Of a stretch of 64,000 nt of DNA, positions 1 through 9,321 are shown one piece after another (the stretch's first letter is position 1; each line of letters opens with the position of its first letter). The position numbers were made by a program, and so were the translations under genes. The DNA comes from Muricoccus harenae. GTDB taxonomy: Bacteria; Pseudomonadota; Alphaproteobacteria; Acetobacterales; Acetobacteraceae. The notes under the pieces are model-generated. The model saw only the letters and a list, made by a program, of their open reading frames with translations. It was not told the origin of the DNA and ran no database searches. The stretch spans positions 1 to 64,000 of the forward strand of contig NZ_WWDL01000030.1 of assembly GCF_009848505.1 (NCBI RefSeq), read 5' to 3'.

Positions 1-38
1 TCTCGCGCAATGACGATGCCCAGAGCTCCAGCACCGTC

Positions 39-494
39 TCAATCGAAGCGCCCCTCATCCACGTCCCCTGAACCATGATCACCCATGGATTCAGAGATCG
101 AGGAAAGACGCAACTGTAATGCTAGGCCACGTCTCTGAAGCACGCCCCGTGGAGCAACGGCAAGCCTTTGGAAGGCGGCGTTGTTGACGAGAATGTCCAA
201 CCGGGCGAACCCATCGATGGGTCGCTGGACAGTGGTGCGGCAGTGTGCAGGGTCGGCGGTTTCTCCCGGAACCAGCACGTATTTACGCGCCGCCTTCTCG
301 ACCCAGTGCTGCGTCTCCCGCGCATCGTCCTCCTCGTCCAAGTACGAAATGAGAACGTCCGCTTCCTCACGTGCGTATGCGATAGCGACCGCGCGGCTGA
401 TTCCTAAGTCGCCGCCCGTGATCACGGCCGCCTTGCCGACGAGCTTGTCGCAGCCCCTGTAGCTTGTCTCGCCGTGATCTGGCTTCGGCTGCAT
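39..494 (-). pseudogene. Truncated SDR oxidoreductase (YghA-like) relic
   Basis: The first 110 or so residues match the N-terminus of the YghA-like short-chain dehydrogenases: an opening MQPKPDHGETSY, a Rossmann entry and the strand LDILVNNAAFQ. After that point the reading leaves the family and stops, so the catalytic Tyr-x-x-x-Lys half is absent. The nucleotide-binding glycine motif is also damaged: it reads GGDLGISRA where the family has TGGxSGIGRA. Truncation plus loss of the cofactor motif argues for a pseudogene. The remaining part might lie beyond the left edge of the window, but the out-of-frame tail makes that unlikely. Confidence 0.65.
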
Positions 495-833
495 TTGCGA
501 CTCTACGCCGAGGGTGTCCGCTGCTGCTTTGGCTGGTCACTGATCCCTCCCATGGCGCGGCGCTGGAAACGGGTCCGGTATTGCAGCCGGAGCTCGCTGC
601 CGCTCGAGCGCTGCGACGCACGCCATGCTTGAGCCGGACCAGCGGCTCGTGCCCCTCGGGTGTTAAGGCAACTATCGGAAGCTCTTGTAAGGTGCTTCCG
701 ATGGTTTGGCAGGATGAGCCGGCCGTTAGCGCCTCCACGGCGGGCGGGCGTGCCCTTCGCTCGGCCCGTCGGAACTTCCGCGCCGCCGCTCTGTTTCTCT
801 CATTGGCCACCTACTCACCACCCTGAGGCACCT

Positions 834-1613
834 ATGGGGCATTCCTTCCGCGCAGCGCTGATCACTGGAGCCACCAGCGGCATCGGCGAGGCTTTCGCTC
901 GTGCCTTGCCCACCACGACCGACCTCCTGCTGACTGGACGAAACAAGGAGGCGCTGGGCCGCCTCGCGACGACGCTCGGAGACGGCGCCTCCGGAAGGCG
1001 GGTGGAAACCGTCTCCGCCGATCTGACGAGCGATAAGGGTCTCGACGCACTTTGCGCTGCAGCCGCGCCCTTCGCCGCCGATCTGCTCATCTGCAACGCC
1101 GGCTTCGGCCCCTTCGGTGACTTTCTGTCCGCACCCGAGGCTGATCTGCGCAACACCGTGTCGCTCAACGCCATGGCGCCGCTCGTGCTGATGCGCCGGC
1201 TGCTGCCCGGCATGCTCATTCACGCCGAGGCGGAGGGGCGCCGCGCCGGATTAATCGTGGTGTCCAGCGGCCTGGGCTTCCTGCCGGTGCCGCGGCTGGC
1301 CACCTATGCCGCCACCAAGGCCTTCGACCTGTCGCTGACCGAGGCCTTGGCCGCGGAACTCTCCGCCCGCCCCGTGGACATCCTGGCACTCTGCCCCACC
1401 GCCACGCGCACTCGCTTCAGCGAGCGCTCCGGCTACGGGCGCAACCCGCCTGGCGCGCAGGACCCAGCCCATGTGGCCAGCCAGGCGCTGGTTGCGCTGG
1501 GGCGGCAGCGGACGCTGGTGCTAGGTGCGGTCAGCGGCTCGGTGCTGACCGTTCCTGCCTTGGTGCGTGCCGCGGTAGCGCAGGCGCTGCAGACCCTGCT
1601 GCCCAGACGCTGA
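834..1613 (+). CDS. Short-chain dehydrogenase/reductase
   Basis: Classical SDR of 259 residues, predicted to be a cytosolic NAD(P)(H)-dependent oxidoreductase. The cofactor motif ITGATSGIGEAFARAL is at residues 9-24, the NAG element (ICNAGFG) near residue 87, the catalytic serine in VVSSGLG near 143, and the YAATK pair near 157-161. The ATG at 834 is preceded by GAGG five bases upstream. A longer reading from 660 has no family similarity before this methionine. The gene stands alone, converging on the MFS gene with a hairpin between them. The substrate cannot be told; the sequence is closest to the DltE/YqjQ-like SDRs that act on small or lipid-like carbonyls. Confidence 0.85.
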   Translation: MGHSFRAALITGATSGIGEAFARALPTTTDLLLTGRNKEALGRLATTLGDGASGRRVETVSADLTSDKGLDALCAAAAPFAADLLICNAGFGPFGDFLSAPEADLRNTVSLNAMAPLVLMRRLLPGMLIHAEAEGRRAGLIVVSSGLGFLPVPRLATYAATKAFDLSLTEALAAELSARPVDILALCPTATRTRFSERSGYGRNPPGAQDPAHVASQALVALGRQRTLVLGAVSGSVLTVPALVRAAVAQALQTLLPRR

Positions 1614-1760
1614 AGCGCCACAGGCTGGCTTCGCCCAGAAGGAGCTTTGCCGCATGGAAGCTACGTCCCGTCCTGAGCTCTCCGGCCGACATGAAAGGTG
1701 AAGCCGTGGTTGCTGGCCTGTTGCCCGGCTCGGAACTCCGGCTGGGCCGTCTCTGCCGGT

Positions 1761-1779
1761 TCTCAAACCAGTTTTGAGA
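1761..1779. terminator. Hairpin between convergent genes
   Basis: Perfect 7-bp inverted repeat TCTCAAA / TTTGAGA around the 5-base loop CCAGT. It lies between the ends of the convergent SDR and MFS genes, where a bidirectional terminator would be expected. There is no clear T-tract on either side, so the terminator role is inferred from position and fold. Confidence 0.4.
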
Positions 1780-1787
1780 CCCAGGAG

Positions 1788-3008
1788 TCAGCCTCCGGGC
1801 CTGGATGCGTCGCGCCGCAGGAAGACTAGGCTGGCCAGCCCAAAGGCGGCCAGCTGGGCCGCGACGAGGAGGAAGGCCAGGCCGTAGCTGCCGCGCCAGT
1901 TCACGGTCAGTGTGAAGGCCAGCGGCCCGCAGATTGATGCAGCAAAGCCGAAGAGGCTGGCTGCCGAGGTCACGTCGCTGACCAAATGCATCGGCGCAAC
2001 GCGCGCAAGTTCCGCCATGTGCACGCCGTTCCAACCAATGGCGGTGAAACCCGCCAGCGCTGCGCATCCATAGAGCGCCCAGGAGCCCTGGCTGCCGGCG
2101 GCGACCAGAAGCGCGACCGCCAGGGCCGAGACCACGGCCTGCATGGCCAGGTGTCGCAAGGCACCGCCCATGCGGTCGGCCACCCAGCCCATGGCAACGC
2201 GACCGACCATGCTGGCGCCCTGCATCAGCGCGACAATCTGTCCGGCCTCGGCCAGGGAGGCGGCGTGGCGGGTGACCACATAGGTCGCGGTGAAAGCCAT
2301 CAGGCAAGACTGCATCACCGAGAAAGAAGCGCCGAGGACGGTCAGCAGCGGCAAAGAGGGATGCGCGCGGAGGATGCTGACGGATCGCGCCAGCGCCGCC
2401 GGCGAAAGCAGCGCGCGCGCCCAGCCTGGCTGCGCAGCACCTCTCTCTCCATCCAGGCGCCGGCGGAAGGGTTGCACCGCCAGGATCGTGAGCAAGGTCA
2501 CGGCGATCACGGCCCCCAATGCGGCGGACAGGCCCTGCGCCAGCACCAGCGGCGCCAGCACGAGCCCGGCCAAGGCGCCGCCCAGGGGAACGCCAGCCTG
2601 CTTGATCGAAAATATCAGCGTACGATGCCGGGGTGGAGCGGCACGGACCAGTATCTGGCTGCCTGCCGGCGTGTTGGGGGCGGCGCCGAAGCCGATCGCC
2701 AGGGCGCCGAGCAGTCCGAGTAGCCCCAGGGGCTGTGACAGCATGAGTAGGCCGAGCGCAGTGCAAGCCAAGCCGATCTGCAGCGTTCGGACTGGCCCGT
2801 GGTGGCCAAGCATCGGTCCGCCGGAGGCCAGGCACCAGCAGATACCGGCCGACGTCATGGCGGAGACGAGGCCGATGCTCTCCAGCGGCAGGCCGGCACG
2901 CGCCATCAGCGGCGGGCCCAGCAGCGGGATGGCAATGGTGGCGAAGGAGCTGACGGTCTGAACGATCAGGGTCGCGATCAGGGCGCTAACCCACAACGGC
3001 AATCTCAA
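1788..3008 (-). CDS. MFS transporter
   Basis: Protein of about 406 residues, almost entirely hydrophobic with short charged loops, as in a 12-helix major facilitator superfamily permease of the inner membrane. A basic stretch (QPFRRRLDGERG) near the middle fits the cytoplasmic loop between helices 6 and 7, and GRVAMGWVADRMGG in the second half matches the MFS loop motif G-x-x-x-D-R. The first start available is TTG at 3008, preceded by GGAAG; no ATG gives a complete first helix. Substrate unknown; the closest general type is the cyanate/aromatic-acid-like MFS group. It is transcribed alone, convergent with the SDR. Confidence 0.8.
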   Translation of the reverse strand: MRLPLWVSALIATLIVQTVSSFATIAIPLLGPPLMARAGLPLESIGLVSAMTSAGICWCLASGGPMLGHHGPVRTLQIGLACTALGLLMLSQPLGLLGLLGALAIGFGAAPNTPAGSQILVRAAPPRHRTLIFSIKQAGVPLGGALAGLVLAPLVLAQGLSAALGAVIAVTLLTILAVQPFRRRLDGERGAAQPGWARALLSPAALARSVSILRAHPSLPLLTVLGASFSVMQSCLMAFTATYVVTRHAASLAEAGQIVALMQGASMVGRVAMGWVADRMGGALRHLAMQAVVSALAVALLVAAGSQGSWALYGCAALAGFTAIGWNGVHMAELARVAPMHLVSDVTSAASLFGFAASICGPLAFTLTVNWRGSYGLAFLLVAAQLAAFGLASLVFLRRDASRPGG

Positions 3009-3666
3009 TATCCGCTTCCACCCTTCCGCCCGCCCGATTCTACACGCGGCCGAGCCTTGCGGCGATTGTGCCGGGATCTGGGCGGGTAGCCTAGGTGCCG
3101 TTCCTCCATTGAAGGGGGTCTTTGGACCAGAAGCGTTTGCAACGCCGCATCAGAGGCGTTCGTCCACCTGGAGCCGACGCCAAGCCCTGTCGCAGGGCAT
3201 TCACGACTGCTTCGGTGCAGGTTTGGGAAGTAGTTGTCCCAGGCCAGCAGTCCACTCTCGGCACCGCGTGGCCCAGACTCCAGGTGTTGCGACAGGACGA
3301 GGTTACCAGCGCCACCACAGGTGCTCGAGCGGCCCGCCCCAGGATCTTACGGCGATGAGCATCGGTCAGGCTTGCTTGACACCGCTCTTGGCTTGTCTGC
3401 CCGCGCCGGGACGGGTGACAAGAAGAGCCCAGCGTCGGGTCGACCTCGGTTTTCATGAGCGGCGCGGGCACGTCGGCGGTGAGACGTTCGTTTCAAACCT
3501 TCCGTCATCCAGGACGTGGAAGGTCTGCGGCTGCACCGGCTGCCGCAGACCTTCATTCCAACCCTGCCGCCACCCTGGCTAATCGACGCTAGTGCGGGCG
3601 ACTGCACCATCCGGTCAGAAAGCCTGCGACAGGCAGTTTTCCCTCTGTCTCAGGAGCGTCGCAATT
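3009..3666. other. Gene-free stretch with a strong hairpin
   Basis: No reading frame here shows a recognisable domain or a convincing start, and the short open frames on both strands lack any consistent GC-rich third position. The only structure seen is the 13-bp inverted repeat at 3519-3554, listed separately. It may hold the decayed remains of a gene. Confidence 0.5.
3519..3554. repeat. 13-bp perfect inverted repeat
   Basis: GAAGGTCTGCGGC (3519-3531) is followed after 10 bases by its exact reverse complement GCCGCAGACCTTC (3542-3554). It sits about 110 bases beyond the stop of glgX on the minus strand. It has no adjacent T-run, so it could be a Rho-dependent pause or RNA-stability element, a REP-like unit or an IS end. 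Confidence 0.6.
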
Positions 3667-5907
3667 CTAGCCCCCTTCACTTGGCATGGCTGGTGGCGCC
3701 GTGCCCGCCAGCAGCGCTCCACGGGCGGCGGCAAGAATGGAGCCGCCGCCGCGCTCGGGCCATAGCACGAAGAGGAGCAGCGATCGGCCCGTGACCAGAT
3801 AGGGATGGCCAGGCTCAAAGGCCTCCGGCTCATCCAGTTCCGGGCGGTTGGTATCCACCAGCAGCATCCAGCGTCGGCCCGCAGTCGGATCAGGAAGCGC
3901 GAATTCCACCACGTCATGATGTGCGTTGGCGATGAGCAGCAGCGTGGCATCGGAGCCGGGCCGGCGGATCCCGCTGGTCTGCGCCCTTCCGTCGAGCAGC
4001 ATGCCGAAGCAGCGCGTGTTCGGATCCTCCCAGTATTCCGGCTCCATCTCGGTTCCGGCGGGGGTGAGCCAGGCGAGATCCTTGACGCCGATTTCCTCGT
4101 TATAGGCACCGGTGAGGAAGCGGCCGCGGCGCAGCAAGGGGAAGGTCTGACGCAGGGCGATCAGCTTCCGCGTAAAGGCGGCCAGGGCCTTACCTTCCTC
4201 GCCGATGCCGGCCCAGTCTACCCAGTTGAGCTCGTTGTCCTGGCAATAGACATTGTTGTTGCCTTGCTGGGTGCGGCCGAACTCATCGCCAGCCAGGATC
4301 ATGGGCGTGCCCTGGGAGAGCAGTAGCATCGCCAGCATGTTGCGCTTCTGGCGCTCGCGCATGGCGCGAATCTCGGGATCCTCGGTGGGCCCCTCAGCGC
4401 CGTGGTTCCAGGACAGGTTATGGGAATGGCCGTCGCGGTTCTCCTCTCCATTCGCCTCGTTGTGCTTCTCGTCATAAGAGACAAGGTCATTCAGGGTGAA
4501 GCCGTCATGCGCTGTGATGAAGTTCACGCTGGCCCAGGGCTTGCGCCCGCGGCGGTTGAACTTGTCGCCCGAGGCAGTCAGGCGGGCGGCGAGTTCCGCC
4601 ACCTGGCCTTCATCGCCGCGCCAGAAAGCCCGGACCGTGTCGCGGAAGCGATCGTTCCATTCGGCCCAGCCCGGGGGGAAGCCACCCACCTGATATCCGC
4701 CCGGGCCGCAGTCCCAGGGCTCGGCGATCAGCTTGACGCGTGAGAGCACCGGGTCCTGGCGGCAGCTGTCCAGGAAGCCGCCACCTTCATCGAAGCCATA
4801 GGGCTCGCGGCCCAGGATGGTCGCGAGATCGAAGCGGAACCCGTCCACGCGCATTTCAGTGGCCCAGTAGCGCAGGCTGTCCGTCACCATCTGCAGGACG
4901 CGCGGATGCGATAGGTTAAGCGTATTCCCGGTGCCGGTATCGTTGATGTAGTAGCGCTTCTGATCAGGCAACAGCCGGTAGTAGCTGGCGTTGTCGATCC
5001 CTTTGAAGGACAGGGTCGGGCCGCGTTCATTGCCTTCGGCGGTGTGGTTGTAGACCACGTCCAGGATCACCTCGAGACCGGCTTCGTGCAGCCGGGCCAC
5101 CATTTCCTTGAACTCGGCAAAGGCGAAGGCCGGGTCGCGCGCATAGCGGCGCGCCGGCGAAAAGAAGCTGATGGAATTGTAGCCCCAATAATTGGTGAGT
5201 CCCCGCTCCAGCAGGAAATTGTCATTAATGAAGGTGTGCACGGGCAGCAGCTCGACCGAGGTGATGCCGAGGTCGCGCAGGTAATCCACCACCTCTGGGG
5301 CCGCGAGGCCGGCATAAGTGCCCTGCATAGCCTCTGGCAGGGCCGGGTGTAGGCGAGTGAAGCCCTTCACATGGGTCTCGTAGATGATGGTGCGGTCCCA
5401 GGGCACGGCCCGGCCGCGCTCGCGTCCCCAGGTGAAGGCAGGATCGATGACGCGGCATTTCGGCACCAGGGGCGCGCTGTCGCGCTCGTCGAAGGTGCGG
5501 TCGTCTTCCGTCTCAAGACGGTAGCCGAAGACCTCCGGCCCCCAGGTCAAGTCGCCGATGATCGTCCGTGCATAGGGATCGAGCAGCAGCTTGTTCGGGT
5601 TAAACCGGTGCCCCGCTTCGGGCTCGTAGGGGCCGTGGACGCGATAACCATACACCGTTCCCGGGCGAGCGTCCGGAAGATAGCCATGCCAGACCTCATC
5701 AGAGAACTCGGGCAACTCAATGCGCTCAAGCTCCTGCTCGCCTGCCTGATCGAACAGGCAAAGCTCCACCTTCGTCGCATGGGCTGAGAACAGCGCAAAA
5801 TTGACCCCGACCCCGTCCCAGGTCGCACCGAGTGGCGTGCTATGCCCCTCGCGAATGCGTGACCGACGCATCACCTGCGGCGCCGGCATACCGATCCGAG
5901 CGTCCAT
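3667..5907 (-). CDS. glgX: Glycogen debranching enzyme GlgX
   Basis: A 746-residue GH13 enzyme that hydrolyses alpha-1,6 branches of phosphorylase-limit glycogen in the cytosol. The N-terminal CBM48-like domain covers about residues 15-130, followed by the TIM barrel. The catalytic set is visible: nucleophile Asp360 in DGFRFDLA, acid/base Glu396 in LIAEPWDCG and Asp468 in ITAHDGF. VVYNHTAEG near 284-292 is conserved region I. Length is in the usual GlgX range (650-750). The start at 5907 gives the family N-terminus and has GGAAGGG about 8 bases upstream; upstream in-frame codons to 6078 add no homologous sequence. No other glg gene is in the window, so this copy is detached from a glycogen operon. 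Confidence 0.95.
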   Translation of the reverse strand: MDARIGMPAPQVMRRSRIREGHSTPLGATWDGVGVNFALFSAHATKVELCLFDQAGEQELERIELPEFSDEVWHGYLPDARPGTVYGYRVHGPYEPEAGHRFNPNKLLLDPYARTIIGDLTWGPEVFGYRLETEDDRTFDERDSAPLVPKCRVIDPAFTWGRERGRAVPWDRTIIYETHVKGFTRLHPALPEAMQGTYAGLAAPEVVDYLRDLGITSVELLPVHTFINDNFLLERGLTNYWGYNSISFFSPARRYARDPAFAFAEFKEMVARLHEAGLEVILDVVYNHTAEGNERGPTLSFKGIDNASYYRLLPDQKRYYINDTGTGNTLNLSHPRVLQMVTDSLRYWATEMRVDGFRFDLATILGREPYGFDEGGGFLDSCRQDPVLSRVKLIAEPWDCGPGGYQVGGFPPGWAEWNDRFRDTVRAFWRGDEGQVAELAARLTASGDKFNRRGRKPWASVNFITAHDGFTLNDLVSYDEKHNEANGEENRDGHSHNLSWNHGAEGPTEDPEIRAMRERQKRNMLAMLLLSQGTPMILAGDEFGRTQQGNNNVYCQDNELNWVDWAGIGEEGKALAAFTRKLIALRQTFPLLRRGRFLTGAYNEEIGVKDLAWLTPAGTEMEPEYWEDPNTRCFGMLLDGRAQTSGIRRPGSDATLLLIANAHHDVVEFALPDPTAGRRWMLLVDTNRPELDEPEAFEPGHPYLVTGRSLLLFVLWPERGGGSILAAARGALLAGTAPPAMPSEGG

Positions 5908-6007
5908 TCTTATGGCCCTTCCTATCCTTCGCAGCAGAACAGAGGTGGAGCCCTTCCGTTTCCGTGCGGTCAGGCCCTTCCTGTCGTACCCTGCCATGTT
6001 TTTTCGG

Positions 6008-6038
6008 ACGGGCTGCGACACCCGGATCCGCAGCCCGT
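6008..6038 (+). other. 10-bp stem-loop
   Basis: ACGGGCTGCG (6008-6017) pairs exactly with CGCAGCCCGT (6029-6038) around an 11-base loop. It precedes the T-tailed hairpin by about 45 bases and is part of the small-RNA candidate. Confidence 0.6.
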
Positions 6039-6083
6039 TTCCGCGGCTATTAACCATCTGCGGAGGCCCCGGTGGCATTCCTG

Positions 6084-6114
6084 GCCCACTGCCCTCTCTG
6101 TGGGCGATTTTTTT
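6084..6114 (+). terminator. Rho-independent terminator, plus strand
   Basis: GCCCAC (6084-6089) pairs with GTGGGC (6100-6105) and is followed by GA and seven Ts. The orientation is plus, yet no coding gene lies upstream on the plus strand, since glgX runs the other way. On the minus strand the A-run precedes the stem, so it cannot act as an intrinsic terminator in that direction. Confidence 0.6.
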
Positions 6115-6718
6115 ATGGACCGGCTAGGCTTGGATGCGCCGCGCGGAAATTCGCGGTCACCACCCACCTAACCCCACGGTGTCGCCCATGCTCCGCGCGA
6201 AGCCATGCCCCGTCGGCTGAGGCGGCCATGGCGCTGGAGCAGGCGCTTTCCGTGGCGCGGCTGGGAGCAAGCCCGTCTCCAGCCGCGCCCCTCGTGCTGT
6301 TCGCCTCACGGAACGCTGGCAAGTGCACGCTCCTGAGGGCGCTGATGCGCCACGGCCGCGTGCCTTCCGCTTCCCGCCCTCGCCGGTCATCCCCAGCCAC
6401 CTGGGCCACCGCAACCGAGATCCGCCACGGCACCGTCACCGCAGCCGTTCTTGCCATGATTGAGCCCGCCGCGGGAGCGAAACCCCGACCTGCTCCAGGA
6501 CGCCCCATCATCAGAGCGGCGAAATGGACAGCGACGGAGAACGCGGTTGACGGTCTGCCGGACGCGCGTCGTCCTCCCTCGGACGCAGCCGGCACATCGC
6601 GAAGACGTGCAGCCTGAGCGGACGGAGGCTCTTGTGTCACTCCTCCCGGAAGAGTCGCACTGGTGCTGCCGCGGACGCGTTACGGCTTAGAAGCCACTTA
6701 CCGTTCACGGAGGCCCTG
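6115..6718. other. Gene-free stretch upstream of the glycosidase
   Basis: About 600 bases with open frames on both strands but no recognisable domain. One plus-strand frame reads LFASRNAGKCTLLRALM around 6300-6350, faintly like a P-loop (GNAGKSTLL), but the flanking sequence does not continue as an ATPase. The promoter of the downstream gene is expected here. Confidence 0.4.
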
Positions 6719-7975
6719 ATGCCGCCCCCCGTCACCTTGCGCCGAGACCTGCTGGCCGCAGTTCCGGCTGCCATTCTCGCAAGATCGGCCGCTTCGGCGG
6801 CCCCCCTGCCGAGCGGTCCGCCCAGTACCGATCCCGGGCCGCCGGGCGATAAGTTCAGGCCGAGGCTCTTCAGAAGCTTCTTTCTCGGCGGTTTCGAATG
6901 CTCCACCCACCGCCGGGGCGATGGCGTTCGGCTCGACCTCCTCGCCAGCACGCAACACGACGCCTATGTCGTGCAGGATTACCTGCAGCTGGCAACGCAC
7001 GGCATCCGGACGGCGCGAGACGGGGTGCGCTGGCATCTCGTGGAAACCTCACCCGGCCAGTATGACTGGAGCTCAGTCCTACCCATGCTGCGCGCGGCGG
7101 TGAGCACGGCCACACAGGTGGCCTGGGACCTCTGCCACTACGGCTGGCCGGATGATCTCGACATCTTCTCTGCCGCCTTCGTGGAGCGTTTTGCCCGCTA
7201 TGCCCGCAGCTTCGCGGAGCTCCATCTGCAAGAAACCGGGCAGCCGCCCCTGCTCTGCCTGATCAACGAGATCTCATTCATGACCTGGGCGGGCAGCGAC
7301 CGCGGGCTGATGCGGCCTGCGGCGGCCGGGCGCGCCGGCGAGCTGAAGCACCAGCTCGTCCGGGCGACCATCGCGGGAACCCTCGCGGTCCGAGAGGCCG
7401 CACCAGAGGCGCGCTTCCTGGCCATTGATCCCATGATCAGCGTCGTCCCTCAAAAGGGCCAAGCCCCCGAGATCGCGCGGGCCCATCACGAGATGCAGTT
7501 CGAGGCCTGGGACATGCTCTGCGGGAGGCGCGATCCGGAATTGGGCGGTGGCCCGGAGCTGCTCGATGTGATCGGCGTAAACTACTACTGGGACAATCAA
7601 TGGGAGCTCGAAGGGCGAACCCTGCGTCCAGGCGAAGAGGGCCACAGGCCACCCCGGGAACTGATCACCAAAGTTTACGAGCGGTATGGCCGTTCCATCC
7701 TCCTGGCGGAAACCAGCATCGAAGGCGATGCCCGTGCCGAGTGGCTGCGCTACATCGGCGAGGAGATGCGCGCCGCGATGAGTGCCGGCCTGCCACTGGA
7801 GGGAATCTGTCTCTACCCGGTGATCTCATACCCTCTCTGGGAGGACGGCCGATATAGCCCGGTTGGCCTCTTCGAGATCGGGCTGCGGAACGGCAGGCGC
7901 GAGGTGCACCAGCCCTTGGCCGACGAGCTCAGTCGTCAACAGCGCCTGGTGGAAGCCTTCCTCTCTAGCCGCTAA
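6719..7975 (+). CDS. Exported GH1-like beta-glycosidase family protein
   Basis: A 418-residue protein related to family 1 glycoside hydrolases with a TIM barrel. It begins with a twin-arginine-like leader (LRRDLLAAVPAA followed by an Ala-rich stretch), so periplasmic export is likely. The acid/base glutamate appears in LINEISF near residue 182 and the nucleophile glutamate in LLAETSI near 340, the positions of NEP and TENG in classical GH1. The ATG at 6719 has GGAGG five bases upstream. The family occurs in alphaproteobacteria as a divergent beta-glucosidase clade, often near sugar-nucleotide genes; here it stands alone. The exact substrate is unknown. Confidence 0.75.
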   Translation: MPPPVTLRRDLLAAVPAAILARSAASAAPLPSGPPSTDPGPPGDKFRPRLFRSFFLGGFECSTHRRGDGVRLDLLASTQHDAYVVQDYLQLATHGIRTARDGVRWHLVETSPGQYDWSSVLPMLRAAVSTATQVAWDLCHYGWPDDLDIFSAAFVERFARYARSFAELHLQETGQPPLLCLINEISFMTWAGSDRGLMRPAAAGRAGELKHQLVRATIAGTLAVREAAPEARFLAIDPMISVVPQKGQAPEIARAHHEMQFEAWDMLCGRRDPELGGGPELLDVIGVNYYWDNQWELEGRTLRPGEEGHRPPRELITKVYERYGRSILLAETSIEGDARAEWLRYIGEEMRAAMSAGLPLEGICLYPVISYPLWEDGRYSPVGLFEIGLRNGRREVHQPLADELSRQQRLVEAFLSSR

Positions 7976-8109
7976 CGAGATCTGGGATCCCAAGCTGACA
8001 ATGTCGTCTTTCGGCGGCGGGCGAGCATCTCCGCATTGCCATGCCCATCGGCCAGCGACCGGGCTACCCCAACAAGGGCAGGACGCGCTCATTGCCCGTC
8101 GACACCAGC

Positions 8110-8930
8110 CGGTCTTGCCGGGCGACCTTCACATGCTGCGGGTGGTGGTGGGGTTCGGGAGTATGGCGCATGCCCCCGAAAGCTTGCCCCTGTCCGAGCC
8201 AGCCATCTCGAAGACGATCGCCGAGATGGAGCGCAGCCTTGCTGTCCAGTTCCTCGACCGCTCCGCCCGTGGCGTCACGCCGAGTGCCTAAGGGCGCGTC
8301 CTGCTCGAACGCGGCGCGGCGATGCTGGACGAGCTGCGACAAGGGGTCGAGGAGATCCGCTTCCTGGCGGACCCTGCCCAGGGCAAGGTGCGCGTCGGTG
8401 CGACCGAGCCGATGACCGCTTGATCTCGGTCGTCATCGACCGTCTCGCCGCACGCCACCCGCGCATGCGTTTCCAGGTGGAGGTTGCGCAGGCCAAGGAT
8501 CTGCTGGAAGGCTTGCGCAGGCGCGACCTCGACCTCGCCGCAACCCAGGTGGCGAACGCGGGAGCGGAACCCGACATATGGTCAGAGGTGCTCTTCGAGG
8601 ACGCGCTGGTCGCGATGGCAGGCAGGCGCAACCTCCTGGTTCGCCGCCGCGTGAGCTTCGCCGGTCTGGTAGACGAGCCCTGGCCATTCTGCCCTATGAC
8701 AGCATCCTCGGCGCTTTCAATTCGCAAGTCTTCCATAGCCGCGATCTGGAGTATCCACGGACCGTCGTCTTCACCCGGTCGGTCCAGATGTGGGTGGCGA
8801 TGCTGCGAAAGGGGTGGTTCCGAGGCATTCGACCCTCCACGCTGCTGCGCTTCTCCGCGCACTACCCGGCCCTCGCAGCCCTGCCCTTCGATCTGGGGGA
8901 GACGCGCCCCGCCCTGTTGCGTCAGCTGAC
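8110..8930 (+). pseudogene. LysR-family regulator pseudogene
   Basis: Joined over three frames, this is a full LysR protein: a helix-turn-helix (LSEPAISKTIAEMERSL), the linker and an effector domain ending near LPFDLGETR. It is broken by a TAA at 8289-8291, by loss of about two bases near 8418 (giving TGA at 8421-8423), and by loss of one base near 8682, after which the frame continues as ILPYDSILGAFNSQVF. The effector domain resembles the GbpR-type LysR proteins. The extent is approximate. The decay looks recent, because nearly every residue between lesions is still family-like. Confidence 0.85.
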
Positions 8931-9321
8931 GGAGATTGCAGCGGCGGCCGAAATGGAAAGATTGCCGACGGATGAGAACTCCCCCACCTGCCAGTGGCGC
9001 TGGTTGACGAAGGATGGAAACGGTTTGGAGTCTCGCGGGTTCATGTGACCGCCGCTTACCCGCCGCCGGATAACCGGCAGCGTTTTCCCGAACACCGAGG
9101 CCGAAATGGTTCGCTGCCTGCAAAGTCCCGTTGCGGCTGTCGCTCGCACAAAGGCACAGATTGCGGATGCGAGCAAAAGCGATGTGCTCGGCATCGCCGT
9201 ACATCTGTTCACGCAACGCGCCGAGCCAGTGGCCGAGCGGACGGCCGGCCGCTTCAGTTGGCGGGCCGAAGCATCCCGGGTACCGAATGCAGGCCGCTGC
9301 ACCCCGAGGAAGGCGGAGTAG
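8931..9321. other. Gene-free stretch before the cytochrome gene
   Basis: Nothing recognisable was found on either strand. GAGGAAGGCGG at about 9304-9314 ends close to the cytochrome start and can serve as its ribosome binding site. Confidence 0.4.

Larger units (their letters stand above)
5950..6114 (+). ncRNA. Candidate small RNA upstream of glgX
   Basis: Two consecutive stem-loops lie on the plus strand in the glgX upstream region, where there is no plus-strand gene: a 10-bp stem at 6008-6038 and a stem followed by seven Ts at 6084-6114. That arrangement is typical of a trans-acting or antisense small RNA ending in an intrinsic terminator. The 5' end is unknown; 5950 is an arbitrary outer limit. 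It would run antisense to the glgX leader. No promoter was identified with confidence. Confidence 0.35.

Noticed and set aside
6300-6350. P-loop-like LFASRNAGKCTLLRAL on the plus strand
   Set aside because: The key Ser/Thr after GK is Cys and no Walker B or fold context follows, so this is most likely chance.
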